A DNA stretch of 10,834 nt, from assembly GCA_003024985.2 (NCBI GenBank), contig PXIH01S0016621.1; one strand, 5' to 3'. The stretch comes from Euperipatoides rowelli. Its lineage: Eukaryota > Onychophora > Udeonychophora > Euonychophora > Peripatopsidae. The position numbers and the translations under genes were made by a program. Below are positions 1 to 8,864 of this stretch, piece after piece. Numbering within the stretch: position 1 is the first letter of the stretch; the number at the start of each line of letters is the position of its first letter. Below the pieces are notes generated by a model. The model was not told where the DNA came from, searched no databases, and saw nothing but the letters and a program-made list of their open reading frames with translations.

Positions 1-449
1 ATAGACAGTGACAGACAGGCAGAGATAGAGAGAAAGCATATGCAATATTTATACTGTATACAGTAGCCTATATAGCATAAACTCTACTTAGTCGGTTTGA
101 TCAAAATTTAATTCATTGTTGGAGTTCACCTACAACTCAATATCAATTATTTTTATAGAAGTGAGCTATTCAAAACACTCTCAGCTGCTTAAAAGATTGA
201 AGTCTTCCCCTCCCCTTTTTCTAATAACTTTTGAAATACAAAACTAATCTTGTTTTATTAGTTAACATTTCAATGAACTGATGAAAAAAAAGTAATGTCG
301 GCATTTCAAGTAGTAATAAGGATTGCTTTTTAATATTTTATATTAAACATTGAATGAATATAAATATTGTAAATGAAGATAAGCATGGTTTAAACCCAAA
401 TATATTTAACTGAAGTTGTAAATAACTTTGAAATTGTTAAATTTTTCAG
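1..449 (+). other. 3' end of an upstream merlin intron
   Basis: This AT-rich non-coding sequence ends in the acceptor tttttcag at 442-449. Its first 40 bases are a degenerate CAGA/GAGA-type simple repeat. No coding segment resembling the preceding merlin exon (the F1 lobe ending near M-D-K-K) is present, so that exon is upstream of the window. A palindromic TACTGTATACAGTA word lies at about 52-64. Confidence 0.85.
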
Positions 450-656
450 GTACAAGAGCAAGACATTCCTAAAGAACTACCTGTGCCATTCCTTTTCTTA
501 GCAAAGTTTTTTCCTGAAGATGTATCTGAGGAACTGGTACAAGAAATCACCCAGCATTTGTTCTTCCTTCAAGTTAAACAAGCCATTCTCAATATGAATA
601 TTTACTGTCCACCAGAAGCGTCTGTTTTATTGGCATCTTATGCAGTCCAGGCAAAG
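450..656 (+). CDS. Mer: Merlin exon A: end of FERM F1 and start of F2
   Basis: This phase-0 exon of 207 nt encodes 69 residues, beginning [14 protein letters not shown] and ending [10 protein letters not shown]. The acceptor is tttttcag before GTA; the donor is AAG followed by gtagtt, which is weaker than consensus. The first twenty or so residues finish lobe F1 ([11 protein letters not shown]). The rest opens the helical F2 lobe with [17 protein letters not shown] and the conserved [15 protein letters not shown] helix. From memory, human NF2 exons 3 and 4 together span codons 81-149, also 207 nt, so this one exon corresponds to both. Reading past the donor adds only four residues before a stop, which supports the border. 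A GTG at 483 that could look like a start is an internal valine codon. Confidence 0.97.
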
Positions 657-3600
657 GTAGTTGCTCACTAATTTTAAATCCATTTGGATTTCATTATGAA
701 TGAAAAAAAGCTAATAAGCCTTTGATCTATGATTGTATTCTTTATAAATTTGCAAGGAAACAAATTTCAAGAAAAATTTAATTTTCCATGGCTATAAGTC
801 TGAAAGTAAATGCAATGCTGTTATGAAGCACTGGCTTCCTAACAGCATTGCATTTACTAAAAAGTGAACGCCAGCAAACTCCTATAATTTGAGAAATACT
901 CAAGAAACAGTCTAAATCCAAAGCTTACCGTAACTTTCGTTATAACTAATCTTTTAATAGATTAACATGTTTCACTTCACCCCTTAAAATAGGTAGATTC
1001 TCCCTAGGACAAAAAAAAATTCAACAGGGATTGATAATGTGCTGAAGCATTATTATTATGATCATGATGATGATGATCATCATCATGGTGATCGTCATCA
1101 TGATGATGATCATTATTATTATTGTTATTTGGTTTAATAAAGGAATATGTTACAATGTAACAAATACAAGTTGCTAATAGGGTAAATTTTATAAAAGGCC
1201 AAGCCCACAAATGAATGTAGGATTTTTTTATAGAGTTGATTTGTGAAATTAAATACATTAAAATTGCAAAACAAAGTCCCTTGGAGAAAAACTTTAAAGA
1301 CAGAGACATTTATGAAATAAAAACTTGCCGTTTGCCATATTTCCAACACTGATTCACACTCCATCTTATCCCGAAAGCAACCATGTATAATCCTCCAGTC
1401 AAAGACCAGCAAGGAATATCTTTAAGAAATTAAAGTGGAAAGATGAAATAAATGATTTGGGGTAATGATATAGTTATTAGCTATTTACATAATTAGTTGC
1501 TGTAAGGTTGTCGTAACGACTCCATTACATCAACACATGTTATTCACAATCTGCATTATTAAGCCCTGAAGTAAGACATGACAAACAAACAAAAAACACT
1601 ACAGTCTGATACAATAAATGTGGTCATAACACAAATCCATCAAACCTTGGAAGCAAAGATTTTATGTTGTTTAATATTTGCTTTGGTTAAGAGATAGGGT
1701 TGATCAAAATTTTATAATGATTAACTCCAAACTACTCACGTGGGTAAATGTTAATGGCCCAAAATAAATCAAGATTTCTCAAAATGTAAAATATAAATAT
1801 TTATTTAAATCCATCCCATCAACAAATCCAGAATGAGAAAAATGTCTAGTTATCCTCACAGGAACTTAGGAGATCAAAATAAAAATTCAAAACAGAAAAG
1901 AAATGAGTATCCAAGCACATAATTTGCCACAGGTGTTTTTAAATATTAAGTTAAAGAGTAAAACTGATACTGAAAGCTGGTGCTTACAGTTCAACCCATT
2001 ATTATCTAATTTGCATAATACTGTACATTAAAATTCTTAACACAAGTTCATTTAATCAGTGTGTCACATGTATGGTAACTCACTGATATACAGTATATTT
2101 CCTCTTTATCTGTGCTTTGAAAATGTTTTCAAATAAGAAAGGTTGATAATGAGAAAGACAAAACCCTTTTACTATTCACTTAACCCTTTGGAGTCCTAGT
2201 TCGGAAATTTTCTGGCAATTTTTTTTTTTTTATTTTCCATTCTGGTCCAACGTTGGCAATATTCCAACTTATTTTTTTATCTTGGTTATTGTTGTGTATG
2301 ACTTTGCTGACTTGAAATTATAATTAGAAAGTGTATGTCTGTTGCAAATTTTTATACTATTTTTTAATTAAAAACAACAATGGCTCGTTAGAGTCACAAA
2401 TATTTAAAGATGCGGAAATGGCAGAAATATTAGAAAACACTAGTTCTGATTGCAATTTTATTATTTTGTTAAGATACGCCAACTTGTAGCTATCTGTCCA
2501 ATTTAGGTATTGATGGAAGAAATTCAACTTGAAGACAGCACACATTTTTTAAGTAATAAAAAGATAATTTTCCTTAAAAATATAGAGAGGTAAATAAGTT
2601 AAATCATTTCTAGATTTCATGAATCTTTCGCATACTTTTGATGCTCCTCAGGAAATACAACCAATTTTTATCTCTTTTGGCATTAAACTACAGTGTTCAA
2701 AAATTAACAATATTTTATACTTGCCCCAAGGACAACTTGTAGAGTGAAGATTATGGATGTGTCATTTGCTAGCTAAAAGAGCAGCAAATTACAGAATAAA
2801 ACTCCCCATTTTATTCCTATACCACCTTTTCATTTTTTCAGCAAGTTACCAGTATTTATTATTGTATATTATTTAGCAGAATATATTTATTTTTTCTATC
2901 TTTTCATATATTTTATATGTTCTCTCTACCTCTCCCCCCTCCCCCCTAATACTGGCCCTCACTGAGTATGGCCAACATTGAAGATAGAAGAATTAACATT
3001 TTAAATACAACTCAAATTTAAAGTTATAATTTGTATGTTGGCATCACTTTCTCATCTTATTTAAGGTTTACCATAAAGCTTTAGCACATCAGTCACTAAT
3101 CTCATTCTAAGATCTTTAAGTAAATGTCTTTATCACAAAGGTAAAGAATGAGAATCACAGCACATTAATTGGTTAGCAGATTGACCATTATGGGAAATAT
3201 GATGCTTTTGGTTTAAGTTTTTTCTTCTTCTCTAGAATAGTTATCAACTTGAGAATTCCTCGAGTATAACGCTGTTATTTATCTGGTGTCTTTGAGGCTT
3301 TTTATCCCATGGAAATATTATTTTCCTCGGTCAATAATTTAGAAAGGAAAAGTAAAAAATATAGTATTTGTATAGGGCATTTGTAATATTTATACAATAG
3401 CAGTATTTCTTGATATTTCTGGTTTTGGATATTTTCCATTGAAGGAGAATGATAACTTTTCTGCACTCCTTGAATTACAACCCATTAACCCTTTCATTTG
3501 GCAGTTTTTCATCTACATTCAACAGATTCAATACCAAAGTAAGATCTGAATTCCCTATAAGGCAGACATTGAAAATTCAATTTAGTTTATAGGACAACCA

Positions 3601-6600
3601 GACTGAACCAGTGCAAGTAATGAAATTGGACCCTGTTAATAAATTTAGACTCAACCTTAATACAGAGAGACCATATAGGGAGCAATATTCTTACATTGGT
3701 CTGACATAAGTAGTAAAGTGAATATTCAACAACTTGCACATTAGAAAAATTATAAGATATTTTCCTTAAAGAGCCCAAAGATCTTGAAGCTTTATTGGTA
3801 ATAAATTTGTTATGAGGAGAGAAGTTAAATGAGATAGAATAATATATACCGGGTACCCAAATCCTTCACCAAACCAATTCTAACAATATCATTATCAGCA
3901 ATGTTGTAATTGAAAGATGAGATAGATCTTTCCCTCGCAAAAGTTATAACATAACACTATGATTGACATCAGTTGCTAAAGGAATTTAAATCTTGCTGTA
4001 AAACCAAATGATCTTCATTACATCTTTTGGGACAAAAAAAAATTTGTGTCATCAGCAAAAAGTAATGCATTTAATGATAAGACATCGGGTAAATCTTTGA
4101 CAAAAAGAACAAATAGCACTGTTAAATGTTAAATAGATTAGAACACTGTTATTGTATTTTTTGATTTGTCTCTTAACATTTAGAAATAGTGAATTGTTTC
4201 ATCATAATATCTATTTCATGGTTACTGGAAGTTATTTGAAACAATTCTTGAACACAGAATTCTTCAGAAAACACTCATTCTCATAAATAATTCTTCTAAA
4301 CTTCTTTTAAAAAAAATATTCACTTTTAACAAATTAAATATTCTTCCTTTTAATCATCAGTATTTTTAATTTTGTGACTACTTTTCCATTTTACCCATAA
4401 TTATTTTGAAGTTTGGCTTATAAAGAATTGTTTATGGAAATAAACATTTTGAGTAATTGTGTTTGGAAGAATTTCCTGCCACCTTATTTCATAGATAAAA
4501 TATATTGGGAGTTGTTTTTGAAATGTTTTAAAATGCAATTTTCAGAAATTATTTTACTTTTAGAATGCAACTTTATTTATAACATTATTAAAAAAATACT
4601 GAAATGTTTAACCTTTGACTTGGAAATTAAAGGTCAAATGTAACGGATTTTTTTAATTTTTTTTAATTATTAATTTTCAAAGATTTTTATTAAAAAAAAT
4701 TTCCACCAGAAAAAAAAAATTAAAAAACAAAAAAGTTATTTACAATTCAATTTTTAAAATAATTGTCTTTAGCTCCTCACCCTTAAAACAACATTGTCCA
4801 CTTTACACACCAGGGGAGATATTTTGTGACATCATAGGCTATAAATGAATACAGCTTGCTATACTTAACTATAGAATATTTGCTATATTTGTCAGTGTAA
4901 AGCTGGATATCATAATATATGGTCTAAATGTTTAAATATTTGTAAAAAATCATAATCAAATTCATCCTTTGTGCTATTATGGTCCAATTTGTTTTTTTTT
5001 TTAAAAATCAAAATGACCTTTAATACAAATTGAAAATACCTCTATTTACATGTTAAATCATTACAAAGAAAAGAGCTGTAGATGCTATTTTGTCATCAAA
5101 TTAATCTCAGACCCCCAAAAAAGTGGAATCTTCAAATTGTAATCTCAGACTGAGGATAGCAATAGTCTTAATTTTATCTTTAAATAACTTTTTTTTTATG
5201 CATTTTAAAAAAAAAAATTTCCAGTGGAATTTTTTTTTATAGTACCGGTAATTATCTTTGAAAATCAATAATTAAAAAAAATTAATAAAATCTGTTACGT
5301 TTGACCTTTAAGTGGGGATAAAAATTACAATTTTCTTCCTCATGTTCCACTCACTTTCTATAATAATGAGTTGTGCAGATGCCATGAGATAAACCATCCA
5401 AACATTTTTACAGATCTCTTGTTTTGTCTTAGCTTGCTTTAAAAACTCCATAAGAGAAAGAAGTTACTGTATGTTAGAAAGATATCAACGTGGAATTATT
5501 GTGTTATCGTCTTTATGCCAATCTCTCAAGCTTGGAAGTGTTGTCCAATCATGAGTGGAATAAATGAGGTGTTCTGATAAATAATTTGATCACTTGTCAT
5601 TTGTATATGACAATTGAATAATTATAAATGTTCATATAGTGTTAACAAAGTTTAAATCTGCAGGTTTTTAAATAATAAATTATCATTGTTATTTTTCAGT
5701 ATGGAGATTATGACGAGTCTACATATCGGACAGGAATGCTCGCCAGTGAAGACTTACTTCCACAAAGAGTTATTGATCAATATCAAATGACACCTGAAAT
5801 GTGGGAAGAAAGGATAAAAATATGGTACGCCGACCACCGAGGAATGACTAGGTGATTTTACTCTATTATTCTATCAAAATTCAACCACTGATATAATTAC
5901 TTGTATTAACCTAATTGTGTCAAATGTGATCCCTTTTAATACTGCTTAGTAATGAACTGAAATGATTGAACAATAATTCTGTTTTTTATTCAGCAGTGCA
6001 CCCAGACACTCTGGTTAGTTAACCAAAATCTTGTTAATAATGCTGGAATGAATTGATCATTAATATGTTTTTGGCTAGAGCCATAAAAGCTTGTCTATAA
6101 ATGATCGTTTTCCTCAATAATTTGTATTTGTTTCTATGAAACCTATTATTTGCGCCATGTCTGTTAAGAGACATTATAATAAATGCGGATATAAGTTTTC
6201 ATGAAATACAGCATATATAAATTACAAATGCATATATAGTTTTAAAAAAATATTTATATTTTTCAATAACTTGAAAATTAAATAGCCTGCATATTCTATA
6301 TTCTTATGACTTGGAATAAACTTATTTTAATTTATAATTAATCTAGATTTGTCTTTTTTTCCTCCCAATCTTAGAGATGAATCAGAAACTGAGTATCTGA
6401 AAATTGCTCAAGATTTGGACATGTATGGTGTTAACTATTATCCAATTATTGTAAGTATATACTGTATTTTGTCTTAATATTTTGATTAATTTTTCTTCAA
6501 TATATTGTAAATAAGATAAGTTTTGATTTTGAGTATCTTGCGTTACTTTTAGATATCAAATAACTAAACACAAGTAGGTCTATTTTTTTTCTACATTGCT

Positions 6601-8457
6601 AAAGATCTTAATCCCCTAGCCACTGGTGACATTTTAATTTTTATGTTATAGATGCAACTATTTTATTGATATAGAATTGTCATAAGATATATTTATTTTA
6701 AGTATACTTTGTAAAATAATAATAGGTGAATAATGTCTTCTGCTATTTAAATACATCATGAAATAAATAAAATGCCATAGAAATTGACAAAATTTATAGA
6801 ACGTGGTTTCCACATTGCCCGAGGGCGAAGGGTTAATTTGTTTTTTTTTTTTTTTAGAAATAACAGACTGGAACTTGTGTTGTTCTCAGTCATTGGATTC
6901 GTTTTGTGTCCAAAATTTGTTACATATGAATATTGAAGTTAATAATATTTATAGCAATTTGTGTATAACTAACACTACATTCTTCATACTTTAGAATATA
7001 GTAGATCAATCATTTTTTTTATTTTTTTAGCCTAGTGTTTGAATATGTCTTAATTGAATATTGATTTCAATCAGTCATCAAGTTTGGTCATTGATAAAAA
7101 CTTGCACTGTATATATTAACACTATTAAAGGGAAATTATTTTCTTTTTCAACTAATAAAAATATTTTCCTTTTTTTTTTTTTTTTTCAGAACAAAAAGGA
7201 ATCTGAATTATGGTTAGGGGTTACGAGTCTTGGTTTAAATATTTATGAAAAGGAGAACAAGTTAACACCAAAAATTACTTTTCCTTGGAGTGAGATTCGA
7301 AATATTTCTTTTGATGATAAAAAAGTAATTCAATATTATTATTATTACACTCTAGCTTGGTTTATTTAGAACTTTATGATTATAATAAAACAAATTGTGC
7401 CAATTTTCTTAATTAACCTTACTTATTAAGCTTAATATCTGCATTACAATAAAGTTAAATATTTATGTTACTACATATTTCCCTTGTACTGTCTATTATC
7501 TTCTATAGGTTCATTATGCCTATAGAAGGCATAATGAACCTTTTTAGGGTAATTGTCAAATAGCATGAAAAAGCAAATTGAAAAAATCCAGTAGCCTATG
7601 CCAAATTTTTTTTTATCGTATTTTAGTTATTACAAATTGATTAATCATTACTAATGAGCACTCTTGGTATCTTGCCACTAAAAAATCTTAATTTAAAAAT
7701 AAACAGAGTGTAAATAAAATTTACCTGTAATATTTTATTTTGATTTTACATTATGTTTTTTTTTTATTTTTACTTCACTAAGTTTTGCATAAAAAAAATG
7801 TATTTAGCTATAAAAAAAAAACTACAGGTTTTTTTACATAAGAGAATTCAAATTAAAAGGTTAAAGACAAAAGTAAAGCTATTTTGACATGTACAGTACC
7901 GTGTTTGGGAGTGGAGAGGAATGTTAAATTACAATTGAACAATAAATTAATGATCATGAAATTTCAAAAGTTACAGTATTGTATATATTTTAGATAGAAA
8001 GCAAAGTTACAAACATAATTTTCTTTAAAAAAAACTGAAAAATTACGGTGTTTTTCAAAATTTAGGTAAGTTAGGTCAGATATAAATAAATTCATCCTTA
8101 AATGTAAGACATACTTTAGACGAGTATCTTTAGAGAATAAATTTTTAAAAAAGCAGTTTTTTTTTTAAATTTTTCTAGCTTACAAATGAAAGAAGTTGTT
8201 ATTGAAAATAATTTTATATAAAAAAAAGTTTTCTGTTAATAAATTATCATTATCACAAATAGATTGTGATAGTTTAACAATTCATTGTAGTCTGGTAAGA
8301 TATCATTAAACTTTATTTGTATGTTTTTTGTGCATTTTCTTACACATAAATGATCTTATTGTAACTTTTTTTTTTTTAATAGTTTGCCATTAAACCCGTG
8401 GACAAAAATTCACCCAATTTTATGTTTTATTCACCAAAGCTAAAAAATAATAAACTT
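450..8457 (+). CDS. Mer: Merlin (NF2-family) FERM domain, internal gene fragment, five exons
   Basis: The coding join is 450-656, 5700-5851, 6375-6450, 7190-7324 and 8383-8457: 645 nt, 215 codons, no internal stop, every intron GT...AG. Merlin is a membrane-cytoskeleton linker. Its FERM domain sits at the cortical membrane and junctions, binds membrane proteins and Hippo-pathway partners such as Kibra/Lats, and restrains growth. The sequence shows the end of lobe F1, whole F2 ([29 protein letters not shown], Blue Box YQMTPEM followed by [21 protein letters not shown]) and most of F3 ([29 protein letters not shown]). The Blue Box and QEITQH favour merlin over ezrin/radixin/moesin, which as I recall have a different sequence at the Blue Box. 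By homology it covers human merlin residues about 81-295. The start codon, the coiled coil and the C-terminal domain lie outside the window, so the fragment is cut by the window edges and not a pseudogene. The symbol follows arthropod usage; NF2 is the vertebrate name. Confidence 0.96.
805..858. repeat. Near-perfect palindrome, 25-bp arms, 4-nt loop
   Basis: The arm AGTAAATGCAATGCTGTTA (805-823) is exactly reverse-complemented at 840-858. Inside it, one mismatch is followed by a second perfect stem, GAAGC (825-829) / GCTTC (834-838), around the loop ACTG. The RNA would fold into one 54-nt hairpin with a single mismatch. It lies 149 bases past the exon A donor. The arms are more GC-balanced than the surroundings. 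It could be a small foldback insertion or a recent inverted duplication. Confidence 0.9.
1049..1135. repeat. Compound ATT/GAT/ATC microsatellite, palindromic
   Basis: ATT repeats at both ends enclose GAT then ATC repeats. The core at about 1066-1086 is a perfect self-complement (GATGATGATCATCATC type). On the minus strand it reads as a run of Asp and His codons, which is a by-product of the repeat and not a protein. Confidence 0.85.
2922..2947. repeat. C-rich homopyrimidine tract
   Basis: The tract is all pyrimidine except one A and contains two adjacent runs of six C separated by one T (2934-2946). On the minus strand these are paired runs of six G. It stands out in a 70%-AT neighbourhood. 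The structure could be triplex or quadruplex forming, but no function is visible. Confidence 0.7.
4627..5311. mobile_element. Foldback/MITE-like element with long terminal inverted repeats, TTAA-flanked
   Basis: The left arm (about 4627-4742) and right arm (about 5181-5311) are inverted copies that align over more than 110 bases with small gaps. Examples are AGGTCAAATGTAACGG against AGGTCAAACGTAACAG, then TTTTTTTTAATTATT and TTTTCAAAGAT in both, an ATTCCAC/TTTCCAC block, and AAAAAGTTATTTA in both. Each arm is bordered by TTAA (4627-4630 and 5308-5311), which could be a 4-bp target duplication as made by piggyBac-type transposases. Parts of the roughly 440-bp centre may also be diverged inverted copies. 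There is no open frame for a transposase, so the element is non-autonomous. The family is not recognised. Confidence 0.75.
5581..5625. repeat. Imperfect hairpin near exon B acceptor
   Basis: ATAATTTGATCACTTGTCAT (5581-5600) and the inverted partner at 5607-5625 pair at both ends (ATAATT and TTGTCAT), with a mismatched centre and a 6-nt loop. It ends 74 bases before exon B. Confidence 0.5.
5700..5851 (+). CDS. Mer: Merlin exon B: F2 lobe with the Blue Box
   Basis: The exon is 152 nt, enters in phase 0 after atttttcag and leaves in phase 2 (AG before gtgatt). It encodes [18 protein letters not shown], then [20 protein letters not shown] and [12 protein letters not shown], plus two bases of an arginine codon. 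The run YQMTPEM is the merlin Blue Box, a short F2 segment described in Drosophila as needed for merlin function and conserved in merlins but not in ezrin/radixin/moesin. It is intact here, so the gene looks functional. In human NF2, as recalled, the segment is split into exon 5 (69 nt) and exon 6 (83 nt), which also sum to 152 nt. The outer borders are therefore shared and the internal intron is absent here. Confidence 0.97.
5852..6374 (+). other. Merlin intron B-C, 523 bp
   Basis: This is a phase-2 intron from gtgatt to a T/C-rich tract ending caatcttag. I see no repeat or gene-like content beyond AT-rich sequence and a GTTAAC-centred small palindrome near 6013-6024. Confidence 0.93.
6375..6450 (+). 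CDS. Mer: Merlin exon C: end of F2 and F2-F3 link
   Basis: This 76-nt exon lies between caatcttag and a consensus gtaagt donor. Its first base completes the split arginine codon, then it encodes [18 protein letters not shown] and VNYYPII. The [17 protein letters not shown] stretch is the last F2 helix and the first residues leading into F3, and is among the most conserved parts of all FERM proteins of this group. A second AG two bases downstream of the chosen acceptor would put a TGA in frame at once, so the first AG is used. The length and phase equal those I recall for human NF2 exon 7 (76 nt). Confidence 0.96.
6451..7189 (+). other. Merlin intron C-D, 739 bp
   Basis: This is a phase-0 intron from gtaagt to a long T run ending cag. 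It contains a reverse-oriented TTAACCCTT word (plus strand 6828-6836), immediately followed by a T run and AG at 6856-6857. A second T run plus AG ends at 7030. Both look like strong but unused acceptor decoys. Confidence 0.93.
7190..7324 (+). CDS. Mer: Merlin exon D: first half of FERM F3
   Basis: This 135-nt, phase-0 exon encodes 45 residues: [20 protein letters not shown], then [20 protein letters not shown] and FDDKK. It is the front half of the PH/PTB-like F3 lobe, which in the closed protein packs against the C-terminal tail. The acceptor follows a run of 16 or more T, and the donor is AAA before gtaatt. Residues such as the W of LWLG and SFDDKK resemble ERM proteins more than human merlin, but as I recall they are also found in Drosophila merlin, so they fit an arthropod-type merlin. 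The length equals the recalled human NF2 exon 8. Reading past the donor gives a low-complexity run of tyrosines and then a stop. Confidence 0.96.
7325..8382 (+). other. Merlin intron D-E, 1058 bp
   Basis: This is a phase-0 intron from gtaatt to taatag. It contains the perfect hairpin at 7507-7541, an 8-bp-arm hairpin at 8251-8271 (TATCACAA / TTGTGATA) and many A or T runs. I see no coding content. Confidence 0.93.
7507..7541. repeat. Perfect inverted repeat, 14-bp arms, 7-nt loop
   Basis: AGGTTCATTATGCC (7507-7520) is exactly reverse-complemented at 7528-7541, with loop TATAGAA. The word CTATAG also occurs at 7503-7508 and 7519-7524, overlapping the arms. It lies in the D-E intron. Confidence 0.85.
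8383..8457 (+). CDS. Mer: Merlin exon E: middle of FERM F3
   Basis: This 75-nt, phase-0 exon encodes [18 protein letters not shown] then KLKNNKL. It follows a T-rich tract ending taatag and precedes a consensus gtaagt donor. It supplies F3 strands that continue SFDDKK of the previous exon as ...KKFAIKP, the usual family order. The length matches the recalled human NF2 exon 9 (75 nt). The next expected segment, beginning I-L-x-L-C-x-G-N-H and running into M-R-R-R-K, is not found before the window end, so the next exon lies at least 2.4 kb further on. Confidence 0.95.
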
Positions 8458-8864
8458 GTAAGTAAATGTTTTCATTAAATCTTTGTTTTGTGCATTATTG
8501 TTACCATTATTAATTTTAGATTTTGTTGTTATCGTTGAACTTAAATTTTAAAATAAATATTCTTATTTTCTCTTACCACTGAAAAAAAACCTACCTGCTT
8601 ACTTAACAAATATAGCAAATGGTTTTTTTTTATATTGTATTAATTTGCATGTGTAAAGGAACAGCTGATTTTTTTTTGTTTATGTATTGTTTACGCTCGT
8701 AAGCGGCCTTTCTATTTTTAATAGTAAAAGTCATGTTAGTATAATAATATCAATTATAAGAGTGTAAACAGTGCATAAAACATTCAACTTCCTTTGCACA
8801 TGCGGATTAATGATTTTTTATTCATGTAATTTTATTTTGCATTTGTGAGTGCTTTGGCTATTTT

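Larger units (their letters stand above)
657..5699 (+). other. Merlin intron A-B, 5043 bp
   Basis: This intron is bounded by gtagtt and atttttcag. It holds the palindrome at 805-858, the ATT/GAT microsatellite near 1049-1135, the pyrimidine tract at 2922-2947, TTAACCCTTT words at 2180 and 3485, the foldback element at 4627-5311, and an imperfect hairpin at 5581-5625. Between these I see only AT-rich sequence with scattered homopolymer runs. The short open frames in it (for example 4413-4643 plus, 3587-3778 minus, 2357-2545 minus) have no family resemblance and look like chance. Confidence 0.93.

Noticed and set aside
483-671. Frame starting at GTG 483 as a small separate protein
   Set aside because: It is the internal reading of merlin exon A plus five bases-to-stop of intron; the coding frame extends upstream to the acceptor at 449.
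805-858. microRNA precursor
   Set aside because: The 4-nt loop and 25-bp arms are too short for a normal precursor, and no flanking stem extends it.
1004-1412. Two overlapping minus-strand open frames, one with an Asp/His-rich tail
   Set aside because: The Asp/His run is just the GAT/ATC microsatellite read on the minus strand; the rest has no family resemblance and no splice or start context.
3253-3264. Adjacent EcoRI and XhoI sites, and GGGTACCC near 3851, as cloning linker
   Set aside because: The sequence on both sides is ordinary AT-rich intron with no vector sequence, so these are chance sites.
2357-4643. Short open frames at 2357-2545 (minus), 3587-3778 (minus) and 4413-4643 (plus)
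   Set aside because: All are under 80 codons, in AT-rich intron, with no recognisable motif; 4413-4643 lacks an ATG start and ends inside the foldback arm.
6803-6994. Plus-strand 63-codon frame with a phenylalanine run
   Set aside because: The Phe run is a poly-T tract, and the frame lies within the C-D intron.
450-8457. Merlin/ERM chimera or processed pseudogene
   Set aside because: Introns are present, the frame is intact, all junctions are canonical, and the ERM-like F3 residues are, as recalled, shared with fly merlin.
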